From contig NZ_NRIR01000002.1 of NCBI RefSeq assembly GCF_002282855.1, positions 248,001-312,000 on the forward strand: a DNA stretch of 64,000 nt. The letters are read 5' to 3'. The notes under the pieces are model-generated. The model saw only the letters and a program-made list of their open reading frames with translations. It searched no databases and was not told the origin of the DNA. Positions 35,657 through 45,338 of this stretch are shown here, piece after piece. A program made the translations under genes and the position numbers. Position 1 is the first letter of the stretch, and each line of letters begins with the position of its first letter. The stretch is from Paraferrimonas sedimenticola. GTDB taxonomy: Bacteria > Pseudomonadota > Gammaproteobacteria > Enterobacterales > Shewanellaceae.

Positions 35657-38600
35657 ATGAAAGGCAGCTGGCTGAACACACTGTACAGACGATGCGGCGC
35701 CACCCTTGCGGTGGTGCTGGTGTTGTTTGCGCTGGCTGTCAGCTTAGTGCGTGGACTACTTCCTCAACTCGACCAACTTCGAGCCAACGTTGAAGAGTAC
35801 GTTGATGAGCAATACCAAGTGGATATTCGCTTAGGGCGTATTGAAGCGGCTTGGGCGGCGTATGGCCCCGAACTTACCTTAAACGATGTCGAAGTACCTA
35901 AGCAGCCCGGCGTGCCGGTGTCTTTGAGCGCGGAGAAAATGCGCTTTAAGTTGGACTTCTGGCAGACCTTGCTAAAGGCTTCTCCGCAAATCGAAGAGGT
36001 GGCCTTTGATGGTGTGGATGTCGTGTTGGACCTAGGTGCGATGCGCTCCCCTGAGACCTCAGGTAACAGCGACTGGTTGTACGAGCTGTTATTGGAGCGA
36101 TTGGAGCGTTATTCGATCACGCGTGCTCAGGTCACCTTGCTTCATCCCAATTGGCAAAGTGAGCCCATTTATCTCAACGAGTTTCGTTTCGTCAACCAAG
36201 GACAGCATCACCGTGGTAGCGGCTATTTAGCCCTAGACGCCACTGACCAATACGACGAACAGCTCGAGCTTAGTGTGCAATTGCGCGGTAGTGGCTATCA
36301 GCCGGACAAGCTCAAAGGACAGTTTTATGTGGCCGCCGATAACCTAGATTTAGGTGGCTGGCACCCAGGACAATTACAAAAGCAACTGCAGCTTAGTGGC
36401 GTTCTCAACTTTGAGCTGTGGTCGCGATTTGCCAATCGACAATTCCAGACTGCGATGCTGGAGTTCACTCCCTCAGAGCTGGCATGGAACGTCGGTGACT
36501 CGCCACAACACTTCGAATTGAACTCTGGAGTGTTGCAATGGCTGCCTCGTGACGACGGCTGGCAGGTCACCAGTCGCGACTTTGAAATGAGCTCGAATGG
36601 TGAAGCCTGGCAAAACTTCGGAGTGTTTTTACACACCGACTTTAACGGCGTCCAAATATATGTAGACGAGCTAGAACTGTCCCAATTGCAGCCATTCATT
36701 GCGCTAACGCCAAGCGTCAAGTTAGACAATATTAAGCAGTGGCAAGACCTGAATTTGACCGGGCTGGTAAAAGGCTTAAAGCTACAACACAGCGCCAAAG
36801 GCTGGTCCTTTGGCGCCAAGGCCGAAGGCCTGAGTTGGAATCAAAGTGATAGCATTCCCGGCGTAGATGGTTTGGCTGTTGAACTGGCTGGGCGACCGAC
36901 ACAAATTGCCGCTCACCTACCCAAGCAGCTGGTGAATTTCGCCATGGATTCCCAGTTTAGCGATCCGCTAAAGCTCAACATTGACCCAAGTTGGCTGGTG
37001 TATCACGCCCAAGGCGAAAGCGCTTCGCAAATATTAATTCCCAAAATCAAATTAGACACCGGCAATTTGGGGCTGGATGGCCGTGCTGCCATCGCAATTG
37101 CTGAAGGTGAGTCGCCGGTACTGAGTTTACTGGCGGGCGCAGAAATTCGCGACGTATCCGAGATTGGCCGATTGTTCCCGCGCGGCGCCATGGGCGAAGA
37201 CCTATCTGAATACCTTGAAGAGGCGCTAGAAAAAGGCAATGTGCGCGATGCTAAGGTGGTGTGGCAAGGGCCGCTGAATCGCTTCCCTTACGATGAAAAC
37301 GACGGTTCTTTCCAAGCAGAGTTTGTGCTGGATAAGGGCCGCTTTAAATTCCAGCCCGACTGGCCAGCGGTGACCGATTTAACTTTAGACGCCTTGTTTG
37401 AGGACGCTCGCATGGACCTTTGGGTTCAGAAGGGCAAACTCAAATCCGTTAATGCTAAAGGCGCCTACGTTGGTATTCCAAGATTACAACCCAAATCCCG
37501 TCTCAAGGTCGAAGCGGATCTGAGCGCACCGGGCTGGCAGGTCACCGAAGTGATGACCGAATCAGCCTTAGCTGACTCGGTGGGCGCCACCTTGGAAATC
37601 GTGGAGATCCAAGGCGATTTGTCCGCCAATTTGGATTTAGACATCGCGCTTTATCCTAACGGTAATACCCTGGCCCAGGGGGTAGTGAGCTTGGATAAAA
37701 TCCCGTTATACGTTCATACGCCGGGTATTCAACTGACCGAAATGTCGGGGCAGGTGAGCTTTGCCAATGACAAGGTGGAAGCCAAGACCTTGCAAGGCAA
37801 GCTTTATGGCCAGCCGGTTAACTTAGACGTTGTTAGCGAGTCGATGAATCAGGGCTATGGCGTTGGTATCGACTTATCGGGGTTGTGGGCTCTGGAGGAG
37901 TTGCCAAGCGAGCTGGACAATCCGCTGCGCGATTATTACGACGGCCTGTTGGACTGGCGCGGCAAGCTCAAAATGGTGTTTGACGACGGCGGTTTTCGAA
38001 TACAGGCGCAAGTGCGCAGCGATCTTGAGCAAGTGTCGTTAGCGCTGCCGGGCAAGTTAGCTAAAACCCCCGAGCAAAAGCGCCCGATGCGCGCAGAGCT
38101 TGTCGGAGATAACAAACAGTTATTCCTTGGAGTTAAGTACGATAAACAGGCGGAGTTTTGGGCAGGTTTCGACTCGGAAACCGGTGCCAAGATTGCTCAC
38201 TACGACACCATGATTGGTCGACTGTTTAAGCCAGGCGACAAGGTCCGTCGCGATCAGGGCAGTATTTCGCTCAATCTGGAGCAAGCCAACTTTGACGACT
38301 GGCTACCAATTATTCAAAGCTTTATTGATTCGCGCACTGAATATGGCCAAGAGTCGCTCGAGCAAGGCCAAGTGGCACTCGAACAAGCGTCAGCCGAGCG
38401 CACCAACATTTTCCCCCAATTGGCGCGAGTCGAAGGCAAGTTTGAGCAGTTTGAGTTGTGGGGGGTTCCGTTCACCGACCTCAATTTGATGGCCGAGCCC
38501 AATCGCGAGTTTTGGCAAGTACTGGCGCGCTCGCCAGAAGTGGATGCTGGGTTGACCTTTTATCCCAACTGGTCGACTCAAGGGCTAAAGCTGGTGGCTT

Positions 38601-39664
38601 CGCGTTTGTATCTAACCCCATCCGACGAGGACTCGAGTCAGCCTAGCGAAGTGGACTCGCAAACCTTAGCCGCCAACTTGCCACCGCTGGCCATCGACAT
38701 CGACGATTTTCAGTTGGGTGGATTTAAGCTGGGACACTTGGTGTTACAAGGCAGTCCTGGTGATAAAGGCTATCAAATTCAGACCCTTCAGCTAGACGAC
38801 GAGTTCAGCGAGTTACGCGGTAAAGGCTGGTGGTATCACGTCGACAATGACATCACTGAAATCGAGTTCAGCGTCAATTCAAAGCGCTTTGACAAGCTGA
38901 CAGACGCGTTAGATTTTGACCCTGGTGTAAAAGAATCGCCACTCAAAACCCAAGCAAAACTGCAATGGAACGGCGGACCATTCAACCCGGATATTGCCTC
39001 TCTGTCTGGCGACCTCAATTTTGAATTAGGCAAAGGTCACCTGACTCAGGTGAGTGACAAGGGGGCACGGATCTTCTCCTTGTTTAGCCTAGATTCGCTG
39101 GTGAGAAAACTGTCCCTCGACTTTAGTGACGTGTTTGGCAAGGGCTTCTACTACAACAAGTTCAGTGGTGATCTCACCTTCGCAAATGGAGTGGTCGACA
39201 CTCAAAACTCGGTAATGGATGGCGGTGCCGGCGTACTCAAAGTGAAAGGCTACACTAACCTGGTTAACGAGAAAATCGACTATGATGTTCGCTTCTCGCC
39301 GCACATTACTTCCAGTGTACCGACCGTGGTATTGCTAACCACCAATGCCTGGAACCTAGGGATTGGCGCATTTGCGATTAGTAAAGTATTGGAGCCGGTG
39401 ATCGAGGTTATCTCGGAAATTCGCTTTACACTAACCGGTACCATTAGCGAACCTTTGGTCAACGAAACTGGGCGTGAAAGTAAAGAAATCGAAGTGCCGC
39501 AGGAGCTGTTGCCAGAGGCGGCCGGTGGCACTGAGGCGGGAGCCCCCACCTCGGCGACAGACAAGGAGAGCCAGAATGCAAGTCCACCTTCTGCAGATGC
39601 AATCGAGCCAGCATCTGAGCCAAAACCTCAAAACCCTGTCGCAGGCGCTAGCGAAAAAGGCTGA
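35657..39664 (+). CDS. yhdP: YhdP, AsmA-like intermembrane lipid transport protein
   Basis: 1335 residues. One N-terminal membrane anchor (~12-30) is followed by a very long beta-rich periplasmic part with DUF3971 and an AsmA-like C-terminal domain (VVDTQNSVMDGGAGVLKVKG, PHITSSVPTVVLLTTNAWN). YhdP, TamB and YdbH are redundant bridges that carry phospholipids to the outer membrane in E. coli. It begins right after the rng stop codon. Its last 89 bases overlap the nitrilase gene in another frame. The Ala/Pro/Ser-rich tail is a low-complexity end. Confidence 0.93.
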   Translation: MKGSWLNTLYRRCGATLAVVLVLFALAVSLVRGLLPQLDQLRANVEEYVDEQYQVDIRLGRIEAAWAAYGPELTLNDVEVPKQPGVPVSLSAEKMRFKLDFWQTLLKASPQIEEVAFDGVDVVLDLGAMRSPETSGNSDWLYELLLERLERYSITRAQVTLLHPNWQSEPIYLNEFRFVNQGQHHRGSGYLALDATDQYDEQLELSVQLRGSGYQPDKLKGQFYVAADNLDLGGWHPGQLQKQLQLSGVLNFELWSRFANRQFQTAMLEFTPSELAWNVGDSPQHFELNSGVLQWLPRDDGWQVTSRDFEMSSNGEAWQNFGVFLHTDFNGVQIYVDELELSQLQPFIALTPSVKLDNIKQWQDLNLTGLVKGLKLQHSAKGWSFGAKAEGLSWNQSDSIPGVDGLAVELAGRPTQIAAHLPKQLVNFAMDSQFSDPLKLNIDPSWLVYHAQGESASQILIPKIKLDTGNLGLDGRAAIAIAEGESPVLSLLAGAEIRDVSEIGRLFPRGAMGEDLSEYLEEALEKGNVRDAKVVWQGPLNRFPYDENDGSFQAEFVLDKGRFKFQPDWPAVTDLTLDALFEDARMDLWVQKGKLKSVNAKGAYVGIPRLQPKSRLKVEADLSAPGWQVTEVMTESALADSVGATLEIVEIQGDLSANLDLDIALYPNGNTLAQGVVSLDKIPLYVHTPGIQLTEMSGQVSFANDKVEAKTLQGKLYGQPVNLDVVSESMNQGYGVGIDLSGLWALEELPSELDNPLRDYYDGLLDWRGKLKMVFDDGGFRIQAQVRSDLEQVSLALPGKLAKTPEQKRPMRAELVGDNKQLFLGVKYDKQAEFWAGFDSETGAKIAHYDTMIGRLFKPGDKVRRDQGSISLNLEQANFDDWLPIIQSFIDSRTEYGQESLEQGQVALEQASAERTNIFPQLARVEGKFEQFELWGVPFTDLNLMAEPNREFWQVLARSPEVDAGLTFYPNWSTQGLKLVASRLYLTPSDEDSSQPSEVDSQTLAANLPPLAIDIDDFQLGGFKLGHLVLQGSPGDKGYQIQTLQLDDEFSELRGKGWWYHVDNDITEIEFSVNSKRFDKLTDALDFDPGVKESPLKTQAKLQWNGGPFNPDIASLSGDLNFELGKGHLTQVSDKGARIFSLFSLDSLVRKLSLDFSDVFGKGFYYNKFSGDLTFANGVVDTQNSVMDGGAGVLKVKGYTNLVNEKIDYDVRFSPHITSSVPTVVLLTTNAWNLGIGAFAISKVLEPVIEVISEIRFTLTGTISEPLVNETGRESKEIEVPQELLPEAAGGTEAGAPTSATDKESQNASPPSADAIEPASEPKPQNPVAGASEKG

Positions 39665-40406
39665 CCAATTCGCCACTGATGGCCCACATTTGGTGCTTTT
39701 GCCAGAAGCTGCTTGGGTATTTGCCAAGCACCAAGGACAAAATCGCGAGTTGGCTGATGCTCATCAGTCGATAGCAAGGCAAGCTTCTGATTGGGCAAAG
39801 CAATATCAAATCACCTTAGTTGCTGGCACGCTACCAGTGCACTCGCCAGACGGCCGCCTTTACAGCCGAGTCATTGTGTTCAATGAGGACGGCGAGTGTG
39901 CGGGGCACTACGACAAAATGCATCTGTTTGACGTCGACATTGCCGATGGCAGTGGCCGCTACGCAGAAAGCGATAGCTATTGTCCTGGTGAAGCGCCAGC
40001 GCAGATTGATTGGCATGGGGTCAAAGTCGGCTTGACGGTTTGTTACGATTTGCGCTTTCCAGAGTTGTTTCAATGGTACAAGGCGCAAGGCGCGCAGTTA
40101 ATCTTGGTGCCGGCAGCCTTTACCGCCAAAACTGGCAAGGCCCATTGGCAAACCCTATTACAGGCCAGAGCCATAGAAAATCAGTGCTTTATTGCCGCTG
40201 CAGGGCAGTGGGGTGAGCACGACAATGGCCGCGCCACATGGGGCCAAAGCATTGTTATTGACCCTTGGGGAGAGCCAATTGAGCAGCTTGCCCAGGGCAC
40301 AGGATGGGTCTCTAGTGAAATCCGAGTTAGCCAAATATTCGAAATAGAGCGTATGATGCCTGTACAGAGTCACAAACGCTTTTGCTTGGCGCGTCCTAAA
40401 AACTGA
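39576..40406 (+). CDS. Nitrilase-superfamily amidase (Nit2/omega-amidase-like)
   Basis: 276 residues. Catalytic triad in order: Glu in LLPEAAW (~43), Lys in YDKMHLFDV (~113), Cys in [13 protein letters not shown] (~154). The ATG at 39576 has AAGGAGAG 6 bases before it; the longer frame from 39474 has an arginine-rich atypical start. The overlap with yhdP is real because the ribosome-binding site lies inside the yhdP 3' end. Nit2-type enzymes hydrolyse alpha-ketoglutaramate or related amides; some act on deaminated glutathione. Which one applies is not clear. Confidence 0.88.
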   Translation: MQVHLLQMQSSQHLSQNLKTLSQALAKKADQFATDGPHLVLLPEAAWVFAKHQGQNRELADAHQSIARQASDWAKQYQITLVAGTLPVHSPDGRLYSRVIVFNEDGECAGHYDKMHLFDVDIADGSGRYAESDSYCPGEAPAQIDWHGVKVGLTVCYDLRFPELFQWYKAQGAQLILVPAAFTAKTGKAHWQTLLQARAIENQCFIAAAGQWGEHDNGRATWGQSIVIDPWGEPIEQLAQGTGWVSSEIRVSQIFEIERMMPVQSHKRFCLARPKN

Positions 40407-40432
40407 CCGCTCAAAACCATCGCAGTGAGATT

Positions 40433-41878
40433 ATGATAGAAACCTTATCGCAGCAATTACTCGCCCCAGGCGAGCTAGATCTAGACCATTTGCATCAACA
40501 GTTGGGTGTGATTTCAAAGCACCAAGTCGACTTTGCCGATATTTTTCTGCAAGACAGTCGCCACGAAACTTGGGTGTTTGAAGACGGCATTATCAAAGAC
40601 GGTAGCTTTCACATTGAGCGAGGCTTGGGTGTGCGAGCGATTGCTGGAGAAAAAACCGGTTTTGCCTACGCTGACGATGTCTCTCAACAAGCGCTCAAAG
40701 ATTCTGTGATTGCCGCTCGGGGTATTAGCCACGCAGGCAGCGGCGCTCAGGTGCAAGCCTACCAAGCGCGTAAAGCACCGGCGCGCTATCAGGGTGAAGA
40801 CCCGATTGAGTCCCTCGAAGACCAAGTAAAGATTCAACTGCTGCGAGACCTTGATGCCTATGTTCGCACTTTAGATACGCGCATTGAGCAAGTTAGCTTA
40901 AGTCTATCGGGCGTCTTTGAGCGAGTGCTGGTGATGGCCACTGACGGCACCCTTGCCGCGGATATTCGACCTCTGGTTCGACTCAACTGCAGTGTGCTCT
41001 TGGTGGATGGCGATAAGCGCGAGCGCGGCAGTGCCGGTGGCGGCGGGCGTCGTGATTACAGTGATTTCTTAGTCAGTGATGCCAATGGTTTACCGCAAGC
41101 GTTCCATTATGCCCGCGAGGCGGTGCGAATGGCGCAGGTCAATCTGACCGCGGTCGATGCGCCTGCTGGAGAAATGCCAGTGGTATTGGGCTCAGGCTGG
41201 CCTGGCGTGCTGCTACACGAGGCGGTGGGCCATGGTTTGGAAGGCGACTTTAACCGCAAAGGCAGTTCGGCCTTCAGTGGTCGCATCGGCGAAATGGTAG
41301 CTTCACCTTTGGTGACAGTTATTGATGATGGCACCATGGCAGACCGCCGCGGTTCATTGTCGGTAGACGATGAAGGCACGCAAACCCAGCGCACGGTACT
41401 TATCGAGAAGGGTGAGCTGAAAGGCTATATGTTCGATAAGCACAACGCGTCACTGATGGGTGTAGCCAGCACAGGTAACGGTCGTCGTGAGTCATATGCG
41501 CACTTGCCGATGCCGCGCATGACCAACACCTTTATGGAACCGGGTGAGTCGAATCCAAAAGACATCATCAGCTCGGTCGAAAAGGGCATTTATGCGCCAA
41601 ACTTTGGCGGTGGTCAGGTGGATATTACCTCGGGCAAGTTTGTGTTCTCCGCATCCGAAGCTTATCTGATTGAAAACGGTGAGATCACTCAACCCATCAA
41701 AGGCGCTACTTTAATTGGTAACGGCCCAGAATCGATGGCGCAGATTTCCATGGTAGGTAGCGACTTGAACCTCGACCCTGGTGTGGGCGTGTGTGGTAAA
41801 GACGGTCAAAGCGTGCCGGTTGGCGTGGGTCAGCCCACCTTGAAGCTGGATCGCATGACCGTAGGCGGCACCGCCTAG
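40433..41878 (+). CDS. tldD: TldD, metalloprotease subunit
   Basis: 481 residues. Zinc site [12 protein letters not shown] near residue 262 with the HExxxH pattern, followed by downstream Cys/His elements in [19 protein letters not shown]. TldD works as a heterodimer with TldE/PmbA, degrading unfolded peptides and processing microcin-type precursors. The partner gene pmbA is not in this window. Location after yhdP and the nitrilase gene is conserved in gammaproteobacteria. Confidence 0.97.
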   Translation: MIETLSQQLLAPGELDLDHLHQQLGVISKHQVDFADIFLQDSRHETWVFEDGIIKDGSFHIERGLGVRAIAGEKTGFAYADDVSQQALKDSVIAARGISHAGSGAQVQAYQARKAPARYQGEDPIESLEDQVKIQLLRDLDAYVRTLDTRIEQVSLSLSGVFERVLVMATDGTLAADIRPLVRLNCSVLLVDGDKRERGSAGGGGRRDYSDFLVSDANGLPQAFHYAREAVRMAQVNLTAVDAPAGEMPVVLGSGWPGVLLHEAVGHGLEGDFNRKGSSAFSGRIGEMVASPLVTVIDDGTMADRRGSLSVDDEGTQTQRTVLIEKGELKGYMFDKHNASLMGVASTGNGRRESYAHLPMPRMTNTFMEPGESNPKDIISSVEKGIYAPNFGGGQVDITSGKFVFSASEAYLIENGEITQPIKGATLIGNGPESMAQISMVGSDLNLDPGVGVCGKDGQSVPVGVGQPTLKLDRMTVGGTA

Positions 41879-41921
41879 CTTTTGCTACCTAACTTTTGCA
41901 AAATAATACAACGGACAAACA

Positions 41922-42335
41922 GTGATTAAGGTCTCCAACAAAGTCAGTGTGGCGGAGCACGAATTGCAATGGCAGTTCGTGCGCGCGCAAGGGCCTGGAG
42001 GCCAACACGTCAACAAAACCTCGAGCGCTGCGGTGCTGATATTTGATATTAACGCCAGCTCACTACCGGATTACTACAAGCAGCGCTTATTAGCCCTGAG
42101 CGATCATCGCATCAGCGCCGCGGGTAAAGTGATCATCAAGTCTCAAGGCTCTCGCTCCCAATTCGACAATCGCCAAACGGCGTTAACCCAGCTCACTGAG
42201 CTGTTAAAAAGCGTCACTGTGGTTCAGAAAAAACGCATCGCCACCAAGCCAACCAAGGCATCGCAACGGCGTCGAGTGGACAGTAAGAAACGCCGAGCTC
42301 AAACGAAAGCCTCTCGCGCCAAACCCCTGATTTAA
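41922..42335 (+). CDS. arfB: ArfB (YaeJ), ribosome-rescue peptidyl-tRNA hydrolase
   Basis: 137 residues with GTG start. GGQ motif in AQGPGGQHVNKTSSA near residues 22-36. A basic C-terminal tail (KKRRAQTKASRAKPLI) that in ArfB enters the empty mRNA channel of stalled ribosomes. Its length matches ArfB and excludes RF1/RF2. Small distinct gene between tldD and glnK. Confidence 0.95.
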   Translation: MIKVSNKVSVAEHELQWQFVRAQGPGGQHVNKTSSAAVLIFDINASSLPDYYKQRLLALSDHRISAAGKVIIKSQGSRSQFDNRQTALTQLTELLKSVTVVQKKRIATKPTKASQRRRVDSKKRRAQTKASRAKPLI

Positions 42336-42360
42336 TCCTAAATTTCCTTGCTCTGTCGCC

Positions 42361-42377
42361 TGCCACACTCTGGTGCG
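42361..42377. promoter_or_regulatory. Second, weaker NtrC site upstream of glnK
   Basis: TGCCACACTCTGGTGCG matches TGCACC-N5-GGTGCA at 9 of 12 positions. Its centre is 30 bp (about three helical turns) from the perfect site at 42391, so two NtrC dimers could bind on one face. Confidence 0.55.
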
Positions 42378-42390
42378 CAGTGAATATTTA

Positions 42391-42407
42391 TGCACCATAG
42401 TGGTGCA
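42391..42407. promoter_or_regulatory. NtrC enhancer site upstream of glnK-amtB
   Basis: TGCACCATAGTGGTGCA is a perfect match to the NtrC consensus TGCACC-N5-GGTGCA. It lies about 130 bp before the glnK start, the right distance for a sigma-54 enhancer. It indicates control by nitrogen limitation. Confidence 0.85.
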
Positions 42408-42460
42408 TTTATTTTGGTGCGTATGCTAAAAACTTGTTATTTAACAGTTGGTTGAAAAGT

Positions 42461-42476
42461 TGGCGCAGTCATTGAA
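42461..42476 (+). promoter_or_regulatory. Candidate sigma-54 promoter of glnK-amtB
   Basis: TGGCGCAGTCATTGAA fits TGGCACG-N4-TTGCA with correct spacing, but the -12 GC is GA. The perfect NtrC site ~70 bp upstream makes a sigma-54 promoter expected here. This is the best match I found. Confidence 0.5.
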
Positions 42477-42521
42477 TTAGTCATACCAGCAAACAATATT
42501 GCCATGGAAATGGGAGAAATC

Positions 42522-42860
42522 ATGAAGCTGGTTACCGCAATCATTAAGCCGTTTAAGTTAGACGACGTTCGCGAAGCCATTAGCGAAATTGGCGTCGATG
42601 GCTTGACCGTATCCGAAGTGAAAGGATTTGGTCGTCAGAAAGGACACACCGAGTTGTATCGAGGTGCTGAGTATCAGGTGGACTTTCTACCTAAGGTGAA
42701 ACTGGAGATCGCGGTAAATACCGACTCGGTTGACGCCTTGATAGAAGCCATCATTGCTGCGGCAAAAACCGGCAAGATTGGCGATGGCAAAATTTTCGTG
42801 ACCGAACTGTCTCAGGTGGTGCGCATTCGCACTGGTGAGATGGACGTCGAAGCGATTTAA
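42522..42860 (+). CDS. glnK: PII nitrogen regulatory protein GlnK
   Basis: 112-residue trimeric PII signal protein. Standard start [20 protein letters not shown]-loop with uridylylation Tyr51 in [15 protein letters not shown]-terminal [10 protein letters not shown]. The ATG at 42522 has GGGAGAA 5 bases upstream and is preferred over 42504. It is followed after 11 bp by amtB; GlnK plugs AmtB when nitrogen is ample. Upstream NtrC sites fit nitrogen-starvation control. Confidence 0.96.
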   Translation: MKLVTAIIKPFKLDDVREAISEIGVDGLTVSEVKGFGRQKGHTELYRGAEYQVDFLPKVKLEIAVNTDSVDALIEAIIAAAKTGKIGDGKIFVTELSQVVRIRTGEMDVEAI

Positions 42861-42871
42861 GGAGGAGCACA

Positions 42872-44122
42872 ATGGAACAACTAACCGAATTGGGCCTAAC
42901 AGTAAAAGAACTACGATTCGCCCTAGATACTTTCTACTTCTTGATTTCCGGTGCGCTGGTGATGTGGATGGCCGCGGGCTTTGCCATGTTAGAAGCGGGC
43001 CTTGTGCGCTCTAAGAATACCACTGAGATTCTGACTAAGAACGTCTGTCTCTATTCGATAGCTTGCATCATGTATTTATTAGTGGGCTATCACATTATGT
43101 ATGTCGACAACACCGAAGGTGGCTGGTTGCCAAGCTTTGGTGCGCTTATTGGTTCACAAGCCGAAGATGCTGACCACGCGCTAGAGTCAGATTTCTTTTT
43201 CCAAGTTGTGTTTGTGGCCACTGCAATGTCGATCGTTTCAGGCGCTGTTGCTGAGCGTATGAAACTGTGGGCTTTCCTGGCGTTTGCTGTGGTGCTTACT
43301 GGCGTAATCTACCCGATTGAGGGGTACTGGACCTGGGGGGGTGGCTTTGTCTCTCAAGCTGGATTCGTAGATTTCGCTGGTTCGGGTATCGTCCATATGG
43401 CCGGTGCTGCTGCTGCAATCGCTGGGGTTCTATTACTGGGGGCGCGTAAGGGTAAGTACGGCGCGAACGGTCAGGTGAATCCAATTCCAGGTAGCAACTT
43501 GCCGTTGGCCACCTTGGGTACCTTCATTCTGTGGATGGGTTGGTTTGGCTTTAACGGCGGTTCACAGCTGATGGTATCTGACGCTGAAAACGCTTCGGCC
43601 GTGGCTAAGATTTTTGTAAACACCAACTCAGCTGCGGCCTTTGGTGCGGTGTCTGCGCTGATTGTCTGCCGTTTAGTGTGGGGTAAAGCGGATCTCACCA
43701 TGATTCTCAACGGCGCCTTGGCTGGTCTAGTAGCGATCACCGCCGACCCACTATCGCCAAGTCTGCAGATGGCGGCCTTAATTGGTTTGCTAGCTGGTGG
43801 ATTGGTGGTGTTCTCAATCGTGAGTTTTGACCGCATTAAAATCGATGACCCGGTGGGCGCAATTTCAGTGCATGGGGTTGCTGGTCTGTTTGGCCTGATG
43901 GCCGTGCCTCTGAGTAACGCAGACGCGACCTTTGGCGGTCAGCTATTTGGCGCTGCAGTCATCTTTGGCTGGGTATTCGCTGCTTCTTTCGCAGTATGGT
44001 ACTTGCTAAAAGTAACCTATGGCATTCGCGTCAGCGAAGAAGAAGAGTACCAGGGTATGGATGCTTCGGATTGCGGTATCGATGCCTACCCAGAGTTTGT
44101 TAGCGTCAAAGCGGGTAGCTAA
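42872..44122 (+). CDS. amtB: Ammonium transporter AmtB
   Basis: 416 residues with 11 hydrophobic segments. The pore His pair is present: GSGIVHMAGA (first His) and GAISVHGVAGLFG (second His). AGLVRSKNTTEI near the N-terminus is the family hallmark. It lacks the cleaved signal peptide of E. coli AmtB and starts with a soluble segment MEQLTELGLTVKELR. AGGAGGA lies before the ATG. Co-transcribed with glnK; a terminator follows. Confidence 0.96.
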   Translation: MEQLTELGLTVKELRFALDTFYFLISGALVMWMAAGFAMLEAGLVRSKNTTEILTKNVCLYSIACIMYLLVGYHIMYVDNTEGGWLPSFGALIGSQAEDADHALESDFFFQVVFVATAMSIVSGAVAERMKLWAFLAFAVVLTGVIYPIEGYWTWGGGFVSQAGFVDFAGSGIVHMAGAAAAIAGVLLLGARKGKYGANGQVNPIPGSNLPLATLGTFILWMGWFGFNGGSQLMVSDAENASAVAKIFVNTNSAAAFGAVSALIVCRLVWGKADLTMILNGALAGLVAITADPLSPSLQMAALIGLLAGGLVVFSIVSFDRIKIDDPVGAISVHGVAGLFGLMAVPLSNADATFGGQLFGAAVIFGWVFAASFAVWYLLKVTYGIRVSEEEEYQGMDASDCGIDAYPEFVSVKAGS

Positions 44123-44159
44123 ACTCAAACAATTTCCGTCAGTTAGTCTCTATTTTGAC

Positions 44160-44186
44160 AGCCTCGCAATGCGGGGCTTTTTTTTG
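44160..44186 (+). terminator. Rho-independent terminator after amtB
   Basis: Stem AGCCTCGC / GCGGGGCT (one T-G pair) with loop AAT and nine Ts. Confidence 0.92.
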
Positions 44187-44253
44187 CTAACGAGTAAACA
44201 AAATTGCCAAAAATCATCGGGAAAGATTTGCCTATGTTCGGATTCTCAAGTAA

Positions 44254-44270
44254 TCTCAATGCAATTGAGA
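44254..44270. promoter_or_regulatory. Perfect palindrome beside the Fur box of fbpA
   Basis: TCTCAATGCAATTGAGA is a perfect 7-3-7 inverted repeat that overlaps the Fur box at 44264. Together with ATTCTCAA at 44242-44249 the region holds several TGAGAAT/ATTCTCA arms, as in extended Fur sites. Confidence 0.45.
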
Positions 44271-44282
44271 ATAGTTTACATT
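44264..44282. promoter_or_regulatory. Fur box upstream of fbpABC
   Basis: ATTGAGAATAGTTTACATT agrees with the Vibrio-type Fur consensus AATGANAATNATTNTCATT at nearly all fixed positions (16 of 19 including the free ones). It lies 25 bp before the fbpA start, so Fe-Fur would block transcription. Confidence 0.7.
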
Positions 44283-44307
44283 TGTAATGGATTTGAGGTC
44301 GTTGAGA

Positions 44308-45318
44308 ATGGCAAGTTGGCGCAAAACTCTGGCAGCAGCCGGTCTAATTTTGGTTACTGGAACTTCATGGGCAGCGGACAAACTGACGGTTTATTCTTAT
44401 CGTCAGGCATTTTTAGTTGACCCAATTCTAGAAGACTTTACTAAGCAAACCGGCATTGACGTCGAGGTGGTGTTTGCCAAGAAGGGTATCGCTGAGCGCT
44501 TGAAGCGCGAAGGTCGTTTGTCTCCTGCGGACATTGTTTTGACCTCAGATTTTTCTCGTCTGATGGAATTGGTAGACATGAAGCTGGTTCAATCGGTGAA
44601 CAGCGATGTGGTAAATCAGAACATTCCTGCTCAGTTTCGCGACCCGGACGGTCAATGGTTTGCACTGACCAGCCGAGTGCGCAACGTCTATTCGTCGAAA
44701 GAGCGGGTCGGACCTGCAGCCATTGACTATGAAGATTTGGCAAAGCCTGAGTTCAAGGGAAAGATTTGCATGCGTCCGGGCCAGCATCCGTACAATGTAT
44801 CGCTAGTCGCTTCGATGATTGCACACCACGGTGAAGCTGACACAGAAGCTTGGCTGCAAGGTTTGAAAGCCAACTTGGCCAGAAAACCCCAAGGTAACGA
44901 CCGCGCTCAGGTAAAGGCCGTAAAAGAGGGCTTGTGTGACTATGCTATCGGCAATTCATACTACTTGGGTAAGATGATGGAAAACCCCGATCAGCAAGCT
45001 TGGGCGGATGCGGTCGTGATCAATTTCCCAAATCAGTCAAATCGCGGCGCTCACGTTAACGTTTCTGGCGTAGCTATGACAAAATACAGCCCTAATTCAG
45101 AAGCTGCGGTAAAACTGATCGAGTTTTTATCATCAAGTTCAGCGCAGCAGCAGTATGCTGAAGTCAACTTCGAGTACCCAGTTAAAACCGACGTTCCTGC
45201 ATCAGCAATGGTAGCGTCATGGGGCGAGTTCAAAGCGGATGACCTGGCCATCGTGAAATTGGCCGAGCATCACTCACAGGCAGTGAAACTGTTGAACAAG
45301 GTGAAGTTCGACTTATAG
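44308..45318 (+). CDS. fbpA: FbpA, periplasmic iron(III)-binding protein
   Basis: 336 residues. Signal peptide ~1-23 with cleavage near TSWA|AD. Mature protein starts DKLTVYSYRQAF; the iron-ligand Tyr pair is in IGNSYYLGKM near residue 217. The start is placed at the ATG at 44308 because GAGG lies 9 bases upstream; the ATG at 44287 would extend the signal peptide and overlap regulatory sequence. FbpA-type proteins carry Fe3+ to the FbpBC transporter without a siderophore. Upstream Fur box. Confidence 0.93.
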   Translation: MASWRKTLAAAGLILVTGTSWAADKLTVYSYRQAFLVDPILEDFTKQTGIDVEVVFAKKGIAERLKREGRLSPADIVLTSDFSRLMELVDMKLVQSVNSDVVNQNIPAQFRDPDGQWFALTSRVRNVYSSKERVGPAAIDYEDLAKPEFKGKICMRPGQHPYNVSLVASMIAHHGEADTEAWLQGLKANLARKPQGNDRAQVKAVKEGLCDYAIGNSYYLGKMMENPDQQAWADAVVINFPNQSNRGAHVNVSGVAMTKYSPNSEAAVKLIEFLSSSSAQQQYAEVNFEYPVKTDVPASAMVASWGEFKADDLAIVKLAEHHSQAVKLLNKVKFDL

Positions 45319-45338
45319 ACCTTAAACAGAGGTAGCAA

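Noticed and set aside
39474-39575. Longer N-terminus for the nitrilase-family protein
   Set aside because: Arginine- and Cys-rich extension unlike the family; a strong ribosome-binding site supports the ATG at 39576.
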